This document shows positions 19,648 through 28,227 of a DNA stretch of 64,000 bases, one piece after another. The DNA comes from an uncultured Pelagibacteraceae bacterium (lineage in GTDB: Bacteria > Pseudomonadota > Alphaproteobacteria > Pelagibacterales > Pelagibacteraceae). A program made the translations under genes and the position numbers. Within the stretch, counting starts at the first letter, position 1. Each line of letters begins with the position of its first letter. The notes under the pieces are model-generated. The model had not been told where the DNA came from. It was given only the letters and a program-made list of their open reading frames with translations, and ran no database searches. The stretch spans positions 1-64,000 of the forward strand of contig CACJOS010000003.1 in the NCBI GenBank assembly GCA_902595115.1, given 5' to 3'.

Positions 19648-19732
19648 AATTGAATCCGTAAATTTTAATTGAAACCTCAAATTGAACAACCTCAGAGTTG
19701 TAAATTTGATTCGGGCATGCTTTAATAAAATC

Positions 19733-19993
19733 ATGTCAACACATGCTGCTAAAGCGAAAAAAGATCCAGAATTTGTATTAGACTCAGATGTAAGTGATTT
19801 TGAAGTATTAGATGAAGTAAGAGAAAACACTTCAAAAGAAAGATCTCCAAAAGAAAGATCTCCAAAAGTAAATATAAATTCACTCATGGATAGAGTTAGA
19901 GAAGAGAAAAAAAAAGAGAAAAAAGAAAATCTTATTTTTTTAGGCTTAATTGCTTCGGTTGTCTTGATAACTGGCGCAATCGCGTCTTTTTAA
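19733..19993 (+). CDS. Hypothetical small protein with charged N-terminus and C-terminal TM helix
   Basis: ORF 19682..19993; plausible start ATG 19733 (MSTHAAKAKKDPEF); contains KERSPKERSPK. Confidence 0.6.
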   Translation: MSTHAAKAKKDPEFVLDSDVSDFEVLDEVRENTSKERSPKERSPKVNINSLMDRVREEKKKEKKENLIFLGLIASVVLITGAIASF

Positions 19994-19995
19994 AT

Positions 19996-20985
19996 TTAAT
20001 TTTTATAAATCCTTGCTGCGTTAAATATTTTACAAGACATTTCTGAGATTTTATTTACATTTTCAAGTCTATGCTTATCAATTTCTTTTACTTTATTTGA
20101 GTTTGATACACTGTATAAACCATTTTTATTTTTATCTACAAACCTATTCTTCATCAAAAAATTTAATTTCCTTATAACAGTTGGTCTTGGTATGCCTGTT
20201 AAATCTGAAATAGTCATAGCATTCAGGCCAAGAGTTTCTGTTAAAGATAAAAGTTCATCTAAATAAGTGTCTTTTACTTTTTCAGGATATTTAGCTGTGA
20301 TTTTTATTTTTTTATTTAACGCTAAATTTTGATTATAAACAATCATAGCCCAAATTTGCACTGTTTCATAATCTTTAAAAAATTTTTGCTTAAATGTTGT
20401 TAACATTCCAATTTGAAATTTTAAAAAATAATTCCAACAGTGTGTATAATTATTTTTTATAAGTAATTCTAAGTCAAACGAAGAAATTTGTTGTTTAATA
20501 ATATTTGATTTTTGAAGATGCTTGGATAAATTTGCTAAGAACTTGGATATTAAATGTATTGCGGTTACTGGTTTTTGTAAGTTGTATGCTTTTCTATTTA
20601 TAATAACTGCTTTTTTATTTTTGTTAATTATCCCAATTTTTTCTAATTCCAAAATTTTTCTTCTTGTTGTTTCTTTAGATATAGATAATTCCTTTGATAT
20701 ATTAACAATATTAAATTTTCTTAGTTCATATTGATCGACATTATAAAATTGGTCAAAATCATACTTTATAAAATACTCTGCATAACTATCAAAAGTTTTA
20801 CTAACAAGACTCATTAAAATAAAATATTTATCTAAGTCTTTAAAGGTTACATAAGCATTATTTAACCAAATTCTTTGAAGTTCAAAATAATCAGTGATCA
20901 CCTCAATGTAATTTTTAGTAAGTACGTTATAAACCTCATGTACACCGACCTCAGTTGAGAATTTTAATCTATTTTCCTTTGACAT
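19996..20985 (-). CDS. Putative transcriptional regulator with two winged-helix-like HTH motifs
   Basis: NISKELSISKETTRRKILELEKIGIINKN and AMTISDLTGIPRPTVIRKLNFLMKNRFVDKNKNG. Confidence 0.65.
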   Translation of the reverse strand: MSKENRLKFSTEVGVHEVYNVLTKNYIEVITDYFELQRIWLNNAYVTFKDLDKYFILMSLVSKTFDSYAEYFIKYDFDQFYNVDQYELRKFNIVNISKELSISKETTRRKILELEKIGIINKNKKAVIINRKAYNLQKPVTAIHLISKFLANLSKHLQKSNIIKQQISSFDLELLIKNNYTHCWNYFLKFQIGMLTTFKQKFFKDYETVQIWAMIVYNQNLALNKKIKITAKYPEKVKDTYLDELLSLTETLGLNAMTISDLTGIPRPTVIRKLNFLMKNRFVDKNKNGLYSVSNSNKVKEIDKHRLENVNKISEMSCKIFNAARIYKN

Positions 20986-21041
20986 TTTTATTTTTACAAA
21001 TATTTAACTTAGTAATAAAAATAAAATATGTAAAATAATTT

Positions 21042-21884
21042 ATGGAATTTGTAAAATTAGTAGGTCCTTTCGGAGTCTTTTTTATAATGTTTGCATTGGG
21101 ACTCAATCTAAATATTAAGAGATTTTTAAGAGTATTTAGTAAACCAAAAAATTTCATTATAGGGCTATTATGTCAAACTGTTGTCCTACCTTTAATTGGT
21201 TTATTAGTTATTTATTATTTTCCTATGGATAAAGAGTTTCAAATTGGAATATTTCTTTTACTGATTATGCCTTCAGCCGCAATGTCAAATTATGCAACTA
21301 GAATTGCTGATGGCAATGTTCCATTATCGATTTGTTTAACATCAATATGTGCATTATTTTCATTTTTAACTGTCCCGCTTTACCTCAATTTTTTTTCTGA
21401 ATTTCTTTACAATCAAAGTTTCGATTTACAATTATTTACTTTTTCACTTAAGACTTTTTTATTTATTACACTGCCTGTTTTTATTGGAATTTATATTAGA
21501 GAAAAATTTGGTAGCTTTGTAAAAAAATATACTTTCACACTTGATAGATTAGCATTTATTATTTTTTTAATAATAGTTTTTATAGCAATTTATACTGAGA
21601 AAGATAATTTAATAAGCTATTTCGATGATGTTGGAATGACAATGAGTTTAATTTTAGCAATGGTTTTTTTATCTTCATTTATAATTACTCAAATTTTTGT
21701 TGATGATATAAAATCAAAAAGAGCAATTCGAATTGAGGCTTTATTACAAAATGGCGCTATGGGTTTTGTTGTAGGAGCTTTAATTTTTAGCGAGGTTCAA
21801 TATCTTGTTCCCATAACTATATATGCACTTCTGCAATACTGTTTTCTTTTATTTTATTTAGGTAATATGAAAATAAAAAGTTAA
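21042..21884 (+). CDS. BASS (bile acid:sodium symporter) family transporter, second paralog
   Basis: MFALGLNLNIKRFLRVFSKPKNFIIGLLCQ; LLIMPSAAMSNYATRIADGNVPLS. Confidence 0.8.
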   Translation: MEFVKLVGPFGVFFIMFALGLNLNIKRFLRVFSKPKNFIIGLLCQTVVLPLIGLLVIYYFPMDKEFQIGIFLLLIMPSAAMSNYATRIADGNVPLSICLTSICALFSFLTVPLYLNFFSEFLYNQSFDLQLFTFSLKTFLFITLPVFIGIYIREKFGSFVKKYTFTLDRLAFIIFLIIVFIAIYTEKDNLISYFDDVGMTMSLILAMVFLSSFIITQIFVDDIKSKRAIRIEALLQNGAMGFVVGALIFSEVQYLVPITIYALLQYCFLLFYLGNMKIKS

Positions 21885-21891
21885 TCAAATA

Positions 21892-22584
21892 ATGATAAAA
21901 TTATTTTATAAGCCATACCTATATTATAATTTATATATTCGTAATAAAATTTACAATAAAAGACTCTCTTATTCACAATTTAGAGAGGATATTTTTATCA
22001 ATAATTTTTTTAAAAATAAATCTATTGGTTTTTATATAGATATTGGTTGTTACCATCCAGTAAAGTACAGTAATACTGCACTAATTTACAATAGAGGTTG
22101 GTCTGGAATAAACATAGATCTCAACCAAACATCGATTGATTTATTTAATATCGCTAGAAAAAGAGATAAAAATATTTGCGCGGCTGTATCTAATAAAAAT
22201 GATTCTGCTGAATTTTATTTTGATCACATGTTAAGTCCAGTTAATACTCTTAGCAAAGAATTTTCAGATATGAGTTATAAAAATATTTCTAAAAAAAAAT
22301 ACTCAAAAAAAATGACTCAAAAATATACTTTTGATAAAATTGTACAGCATTACAAATTAAAAATTCCTAGTATCGATTTTTTAAATATAGATGCTGAGGC
22401 TCACGATTATGAGGTAATAGAGGGTTTCAATTTAACAAAGTATAAACCTAAGCTTATATGTATTGAATTATATGATGCTAAATTAAAAATAAATGAAAAA
22501 TATTTTACAGATTTTTTGTCAAATTATAATTATTCATTGATTGAAAAAATTGGACCGAATGGAATCTTCTGTCATAAGAAATAG
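21892..22584 (+). CDS. FkbM family methyltransferase
   Basis: SQFREDIFINNFF, FYIDIGCYHPVKYSNTALIYNRGWSGINIDLN, DFLNIDAEAHDYEVIEGF. Confidence 0.85.
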   Translation: MIKLFYKPYLYYNLYIRNKIYNKRLSYSQFREDIFINNFFKNKSIGFYIDIGCYHPVKYSNTALIYNRGWSGINIDLNQTSIDLFNIARKRDKNICAAVSNKNDSAEFYFDHMLSPVNTLSKEFSDMSYKNISKKKYSKKMTQKYTFDKIVQHYKLKIPSIDFLNIDAEAHDYEVIEGFNLTKYKPKLICIELYDAKLKINEKYFTDFLSNYNYSLIEKIGPNGIFCHKK

Positions 22585-22609
22585 TTTTTTGTATATATAG
22601 AGAAATAGA

Positions 22610-23017
22610 ATGAATAAAATTAAATCACTTATTAAGCAGCACAAAATGATATCACATCCAGAGGGAGGATATTACGTAGAGATATTTAAGACTAGAGATG
22701 TAAGTCATATCTATTTTTTATTAGAAAAACATCAATATTCTCATTGGCATCGGATCTGTAAAAATGAGACCTTGCATTTTTATTCTGGAAGTCCATTAAT
22801 AATTTATACTTCAAAAGACGGTAAAGAATTTCAAACCGATAAAATTGGATCAAAAAATAATTTTATATTTAATATAAAAAAAAATACCTGGTTTGCAATG
22901 AAATCATCAGGTGAGTACAGTTTAATTGGATGTACAGTTGCACCTGCTTTTGAATTCAAGGATTTGGAGTTGGCACCAAAAAAATGGAAACCTTCTAAAT
23001 TTAATATTAATCTTTAG
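22610..23017 (+). CDS. Cupin domain protein (DUF985 family)
   Basis: MISHPEGGYYVEIF, YFLLEKHQYSHWHRICKNETLHFYSGSPL, VAPAFEFKDLELA. Confidence 0.85.
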   Translation: MNKIKSLIKQHKMISHPEGGYYVEIFKTRDVSHIYFLLEKHQYSHWHRICKNETLHFYSGSPLIIYTSKDGKEFQTDKIGSKNNFIFNIKKNTWFAMKSSGEYSLIGCTVAPAFEFKDLELAPKKWKPSKFNINL

Positions 23018-23070
23018 TATTTCTTGTTTGAAAGAAAAAAAATAAGTAGTATATATCAATGAGAATTTAA

Positions 23071-23147
23071 GGCGGGGTAGCTCAGTTGGTTAGAGCGCGG
23101 GACTCATAAGCCCGAGGTCAGTGGTTCGATCCCACTTCCCGCTACCA
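23071..23147 (+). tRNA. tRNA-Met (CAT anticodon, elongator-like, CCA encoded)
   Basis: GGCGGGG TA GCTC..GAGC, anticodon loop CTCATAA, T-arm AGTGG TTCGATC CCACT, TCCCGCT A CCA. Confidence 0.9.
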
Positions 23148-23148
23148 T
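23101..23148 (+). repeat. 48-bp direct repeat, copy 1 (3' half of tRNA-Met)
   Basis: GACTCATAAGCCCGAGGTCAGTGGTTCGATCCCACTTCCCGCTACCAT, identical to 24094..24141. Confidence 0.95.
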
Positions 23149-23181
23149 TCTAGAAGCATTGGTCTGTTTTGCGTCTCTGAG

Positions 23182-23208
23182 GCGTCAATGATATTGGTTC
23201 TTGAGTAA
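23182..23208 (+). repeat. 27-bp imperfect repeat, copy 1
   Basis: GCGTCAATGATATTGGTTCTTGAGTAA; 25/27 identical to 23974..24000. Confidence 0.85.
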
Positions 23209-23274
23209 TTGCTTTATTTATAATTTGATATTGTTATTATTTAATTAATAAAATTTCATTTTAACTAATAAATT

Positions 23275-23904
23275 ATGGCTTTAGATAACTGGGTATTATT
23301 TATAATTGCGGTTTTAGCTCTTATGAGCACACCTGGGCCAAGTCAATTATTGATGTTATCCAACAGCGCAACTTATGGCCTTAAAAATTCAGTTGCAACA
23401 ATAGTGGGGGATTTGTCAGCAAATCTTTTACAAATGATAATAGCCACAGCTGGAATTGGGTTATTGATAGCATCATTTGATAATAACATCTTAATCTACA
23501 TAAAATGGATAGGTGTTACCTATTTAGTTTGGAACGCTTTAAAATTAATTTTTGAAAAAAAGGAAAATGCTAACAAATATAAAAAAACAAATAATAAAAA
23601 AATTTATAGAAAATTGTTTTTACAAGGTTTTTTAACATCCGCATCAAACCCTAAAGCAATCTTATTTTTTGCTGCTCTCTTTCCACAATTTATATCTGTA
23701 AATGGTGGTATCTGGACTCAATGCTTAATTTTATCAATTACATATATTTTCATTGATGGAATATTTCTTTTTTTTTATGGTTTTGCGGCTTCGAAAATCA
23801 CTATGATGATAAAGAGCAATTCAAGCTTGATGATTAATAAAGTTGGAGGCTCATTAATGTTAGTTGCTGCGCTTTTATTAGGATTTAAATCGCTTGATAA
23901 ATAA
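23275..23904 (+). CDS. LysE family translocator
   Basis: LALMSTPGPSQLLMLSNSATYGLKNSVATIVGD; FLTSASNPKAILFFAALFPQF. Confidence 0.9.
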   Translation: MALDNWVLFIIAVLALMSTPGPSQLLMLSNSATYGLKNSVATIVGDLSANLLQMIIATAGIGLLIASFDNNILIYIKWIGVTYLVWNALKLIFEKKENANKYKKTNNKKIYRKLFLQGFLTSASNPKAILFFAALFPQFISVNGGIWTQCLILSITYIFIDGIFLFFYGFAASKITMMIKSNSSLMINKVGGSLMLVAALLLGFKSLDK

Positions 23905-23973
23905 TTTAAAAATTACTTAATACAATTCAGTTACAATCTACAATATAGTTAAACTGTCTCTTGCTCCATATAC

Positions 23974-24000
23974 GCGTCAATGACATTGGTTCTTGACTAA
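23974..24000 (+). repeat. 27-bp imperfect repeat, copy 2
   Basis: GCGTCAATGACATTGGTTCTTGACTAA. Confidence 0.85.
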
Positions 24001-24093
24001 GATTCTTTAATTTGATTCAATATCACTAGAAAGGAAAGAGAGCATTTACAGGAGTAATTGTTCTAGAGTAGGTGACAAGGGTTCATGGCGATA

Positions 24094-24141
24094 GACTCAT
24101 AAGCCCGAGGTCAGTGGTTCGATCCCACTTCCCGCTACCAT
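24094..24141 (+). repeat. 48-bp direct repeat, copy 2: tRNA-Met 3' fragment without recognisable 5' half
   Basis: Perfect copy of the tRNA-Met anticodon-loop-to-CCA segment; upstream sequence does not form an acceptor/D-arm. Confidence 0.95.
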
Positions 24142-24228
24142 ACTTTTTAATTATGGATCAATTGAAATTAAAATTTTTTTTAATAATAAAAATAGATAAT
24201 TAAAATAATTGAATTAAAATTACTAAAA

Positions 24229-25401
24229 GTGAATTTAAAACACAAAAACATTGTACTTTCTTTTTTATTTTTTTTGTTAATAACACTTTTGATATTTTAT
24301 AGAGGGCCCTGTTTTCTTTTAGAAGGAACTTTTCAGCAGGATGAATACGACTTTTTAAAAAATAGTATAGAGCATGGTTTTTTTAAGGGTTTGATTTACG
24401 TCTATTCTGGCGCAGGCTACTTTAATTTTTGGACAAATTTTTCAACTAGTTTTGCATCTCTTTTCCCAGAAGCAATCTCTAAAATAGTTGTTACCTATTT
24501 TGCTTTATCTGTAAAATTGTTAATTTTTTTGTACATTTATTTTAATGACTCAACTCTTTTTACAAAATTTTGGCATAAAATTTTTGCTATTTTTGTAATC
24601 TTATTTTCGCCACCTATGACACCAGAAGTTTGGATGACAACAATACATTCTAACGAATATTTTGGAATTTTTGCTTTTGTATTGTTATTTTCTAATTTCA
24701 AAAAATCATATTACTTCAAAAAAAATTTAACAATTATCCTATTATTCATATCAGGTATTAGCAGTATATACGCAGCGATTTTAACTCCAGCTTTCATAGT
24801 TAAATATATGATAAACAAATCCAAAATAAATTTATCAAAACTCATTTCAATTTTTTCAGCTTTTATTTTACAATTATTTATTGTTGTAAATAATTATTTA
24901 CTGAATGTAGGACACGGCCAAAGGTTTGAAATTGAGTTTTATAAATTTATTAGCTATGTTTATAATGTATTAGTAAGAAGTTTCTTTGGCAGCAATATAC
25001 CAAAAAATTTATTTGTAGAAACCAATTTTTATATTTTAAAATATTTTAATATTTTTGTAATCTTGCTATTTTTATTTTTAACTTTTTATTTAATATTTTA
25101 TATTTTTAAAAAGCGTGACAAAGTTCTTTATCTAATAGTATTTTGTTTATTAATTGTTTCACTTTTTATAATGATTGGATCTTTGTATTCTGATTTTGTT
25201 GGTGGAAGATATGCAGTAGTTCCAGGTATAATTGTAATTTTTTTAGTTTTCAGAATTTTTATAATAGAAACTTTTTTTCCAATAAAAAGTTTAGCATCAA
25301 TATTATTGATTTCATCTCTTATTATTGGTTTGGTTGAATTTAAGTATAAATCTCCATTACCTCAATTATTGAATTGTAGTTATTTTAGTTTAGATAAATA
25401 G
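24229..25401 (+). CDS. Polytopic membrane protein (GT-C-like or O-unit related), GTG start
   Basis: 390 aa, many TM segments; in a sugar/glycosyltransferase cluster. Confidence 0.5.
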   Translation: MNLKHKNIVLSFLFFLLITLLIFYRGPCFLLEGTFQQDEYDFLKNSIEHGFFKGLIYVYSGAGYFNFWTNFSTSFASLFPEAISKIVVTYFALSVKLLIFLYIYFNDSTLFTKFWHKIFAIFVILFSPPMTPEVWMTTIHSNEYFGIFAFVLLFSNFKKSYYFKKNLTIILLFISGISSIYAAILTPAFIVKYMINKSKINLSKLISIFSAFILQLFIVVNNYLLNVGHGQRFEIEFYKFISYVYNVLVRSFFGSNIPKNLFVETNFYILKYFNIFVILLFLFLTFYLIFYIFKKRDKVLYLIVFCLLIVSLFIMIGSLYSDFVGGRYAVVPGIIVIFLVFRIFIIETFFPIKSLASILLISSLIIGLVEFKYKSPLPQLLNCSYFSLDK

Positions 25402-25414
25402 TCTATAAATACTT

Positions 25415-26137
25415 ATGAAAAAAAAATTGTTAATTTTTATTATTACTTACAATGCATCTTTCAGACTAACTAACGTATTAAAAAAAATTGATTTAAAAAA
25501 ATTTAAAAAGTATGATGTGAAAATATTAATTAGTGATGATAAATCAAGTGACGATACAATTAATATTATAAAAGAAATATCAAAAAAAAATAAAAATATT
25601 TTTTATAAGATAAATAAGAAAAATCTTCATTACGGCGGTAATATTAAATCATGTATTAAATTTGCTGAAAAAAATAATTTTCATTATGCTGCAATGATAC
25701 ATGGTGATGACCAATATAACCCAAAATATTTACCAAAAATGTTAAAAAAAATTGAAAAATATAATTCAATTTCTGTTTGTGGTTCAAAAATGAACTTTAA
25801 AATTAAAGCTCTTAAAGCAAAGATGCCTTTTTATAAATTTATTGGAAATATAGTGTTAACAAATTTATTTAATTTATTATATAAAACTAACTTTTCCGAC
25901 TGTCATACTGGATTATGGCTATATGATGTAAATAAAATCAAAAGGAAAATAAATTTAAAAAATTTAACTAATGGTTATAACTTTGACAATCAGATGCGAA
26001 TAGAAATTATTAAGAAAAAAGCTTATATAAGTGAAGTTCCAATAATAGCAAAATACGGTGATGAAAAATCTTCAATTCACTTATTTTATGCTATTAAATT
26101 TGTCATAGAGTCATTTTACAGAAGATTTTTTATATAA
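25415..26137 (+). CDS. Glycosyltransferase family 2
   Basis: FIITYNASFRLTNVLKKI, SDDKSSDDT, AMIHGDDQYNP. Confidence 0.85.
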   Translation: MKKKLLIFIITYNASFRLTNVLKKIDLKKFKKYDVKILISDDKSSDDTINIIKEISKKNKNIFYKINKKNLHYGGNIKSCIKFAEKNNFHYAAMIHGDDQYNPKYLPKMLKKIEKYNSISVCGSKMNFKIKALKAKMPFYKFIGNIVLTNLFNLLYKTNFSDCHTGLWLYDVNKIKRKINLKNLTNGYNFDNQMRIEIIKKKAYISEVPIIAKYGDEKSSIHLFYAIKFVIESFYRRFFI

Positions 26138-26149
26138 GAAATAATTTTT

Positions 26150-27025
26150 TTAATTATTTTTGCTAATTATTTTTTTTAAATAATTTGAATATTCACAATT
26201 CCCATAAAATTTTACGGCTTTTATAATTTCATTTTTGCTTATCCATTTATTATTTAAAGCAATTTCTTCCAAACAGGCTATTTTCAAACCCTGTCTATTT
26301 TCTATAGCCGAAACAAAGGAACTAGTTTTATAAAAGTCTTTTATTGAACCAGTATCAAGCCATGCACCACCTCTACCTATTAAGTCCATTGCTAATTTAT
26401 TTTTCTTTTTATAAACGTTAAGAAGATCTACTATTTCCAGCTCACCTCTTTTTGAAGGTTTTAATTTTTTTGCGTAATTAATTACTTTATTATCAAAAAA
26501 ATATAATCCAGTTATTGCAAAAAAAGAAAAAAATTTTTTTGGTTTTTCTTTTATATTTATAATTTTATTTCTTAAAACTTTTGCTACCCCATATTTTTCT
26601 GGGTTACTTACTCTATGTAATAATACTTTTGCTCCTGTTTTGGTTTTCGTACACCTAAGCAGTGTTTTTGATAAAGATTGCCCATAAAAAAAATTATCAC
26701 CCAGTATTAGAGCAACACTGCTTTTACCAATAAATTTTTCTCCAATAATAAAAGCTTCTGGTAATCCTCTAGGTTGATTTTGAACTGCATATCTAATTTT
26801 AACACCAAGATTATTTCCATTTGGTATTATTTTTTTATATTGATCAAGCTCATTTTTGTTTACAATTATAAGAATATCTTTAATTCCTGAGAGCATCAGA
26901 ATTGATAATGGATAATAAATTAAGGGTTTGTCGTAAATTGGGAGAAGATGTTTATTCACTGCTTTTGTAAGTGGACTCATTCTGGTACCTTTTCCACCAG
27001 CTAAGATAATACCCTTTTTAATCAT
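26150..27025 (-). CDS. rfbA: Glucose-1-phosphate thymidylyltransferase
   Basis: KGIILAGGKGTRMSPLTKAVNKHLLPIYDKPLIYYPLSILM, LILGDNFFYG, GGAWLDTGS. Confidence 0.9.
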   Translation of the reverse strand: MIKKGIILAGGKGTRMSPLTKAVNKHLLPIYDKPLIYYPLSILMLSGIKDILIIVNKNELDQYKKIIPNGNNLGVKIRYAVQNQPRGLPEAFIIGEKFIGKSSVALILGDNFFYGQSLSKTLLRCTKTKTGAKVLLHRVSNPEKYGVAKVLRNKIINIKEKPKKFFSFFAITGLYFFDNKVINYAKKLKPSKRGELEIVDLLNVYKKKNKLAMDLIGRGGAWLDTGSIKDFYKTSSFVSAIENRQGLKIACLEEIALNNKWISKNEIIKAVKFYGNCEYSNYLKKIISKNN

Positions 27026-28224
27026 AAATTAATTTTAAAAAATTTTTCAAAAGTATGTTTAATATATAGTAAGTTTTTTTTTGTTAAACCTTGATGACAA
27101 CCGATAAGCAAACCATTTTTCATTATGTCATTAGACACATTTTCACTATTTTTAACTTTAAAATACTTTCTACCTTTAATTATTGGCTGTTTTAATATAT
27201 TTCCAGTAAAAATTGTTCTTGTCTGAATATTATTTTTTTCTAAAAATATTTGAAGTTTTTTTCTGTTAAAATATTTATTTTTTTTAATTACTAAAGGAAA
27301 TGCCAGCCAAGCAGTTTTAACATTTTTATTTTGTTCTGGTAGATTAAAAAAATTTGGATAATTAGAAAAAAAACTTTTCAAAAATTCAAAATTATAAGAT
27401 CTTATTTTGATATTTTTTTTTAATTTTTTAATTTGTTCTAAAGCAAATGCAGCAGAAATTTCTGAAGGTAAAAAATTATATCCTATATCTGAAAAAATAT
27501 ATTTCCTGTCGTAATCAATACCAGAGACTTTTACATTAAATCTTACATTTATATTTTCTGTTTCGTTAAATGTACTAGAGGATCTTCCCCAGCCTCTAAG
27601 TAACTTTGCTTTTTGGTAACAGTCGTAATTATTAAAACATGCAATTCCACCAAAACCAGCGCCATTTATAATGTGAGAGGCATAAAAACTATTAGTCGAT
27701 ATGTCAGAGTACTTTCCAGTATTTTTATTATTAATTTTATACCCAATCGTATCTGCAGAATCTTCAATAACTAATAATTTATATTTTTTTGCTATGAAAC
27801 TAATTTTTTCCCAGTCACAAATATTCCCCAATAAATTTGGGATCATAATTGCTGCAGTTTTTTTATTTATACATCTTTCAATTTGATTTACATCAGAGAT
27901 AAATTTATTTTTTTCTACTCCTATAAAATAAGGAATTAAACCAAGCTGATAAATTGGAGCCACCGTTGTCGAAAATGTTAAATTAGGAGTTATAACTTGT
28001 GATCCTTTTTTAAAACCACACGCTGCCAAACTTAAAAGATTTGCAGATGATCCAGAATTGACCATAAGCCCATATTTTTTGCCGAATATGTTTGACACAC
28101 TTTTTTCTAATTTTTTAACATGTGGACCATCAATAAGATTAAGACTATTTTTTTTTAATACTCTAATAACAGCATTAATTTCATTATGATCATAAACAGC
28201 TTTACCATAAAAAATTTTTTCCAT
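27022..28224 (-). CDS. DegT/DnrJ/EryC1 fold enzyme with His in place of PLP-Lys (RfbH/ColD-like sugar 3-dehydratase candidate)
   Basis: MVNSGSSANLLSLAA, VIEDSADTIG, TNSFYASHIINGAGFGG (aligned to SFxxxK), RGWGR..GIDYDRKYIFSDIGYNFLPSEISAAFALEQ. Confidence 0.8.
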   Translation of the reverse strand: MEKIFYGKAVYDHNEINAVIRVLKKNSLNLIDGPHVKKLEKSVSNIFGKKYGLMVNSGSSANLLSLAACGFKKGSQVITPNLTFSTTVAPIYQLGLIPYFIGVEKNKFISDVNQIERCINKKTAAIMIPNLLGNICDWEKISFIAKKYKLLVIEDSADTIGYKINNKNTGKYSDISTNSFYASHIINGAGFGGIACFNNYDCYQKAKLLRGWGRSSSTFNETENINVRFNVKVSGIDYDRKYIFSDIGYNFLPSEISAAFALEQIKKLKKNIKIRSYNFEFLKSFFSNYPNFFNLPEQNKNVKTAWLAFPLVIKKNKYFNRKKLQIFLEKNNIQTRTIFTGNILKQPIIKGRKYFKVKNSENVSNDIMKNGLLIGCHQGLTKKNLLYIKHTFEKFFKINL

Positions 28225-28227
28225 AAT

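Noticed and set aside
19639-19887. ORF 19639..19887 (-)
   Set aside because: Antisense low-complexity shadow of the small KERSP-containing protein.
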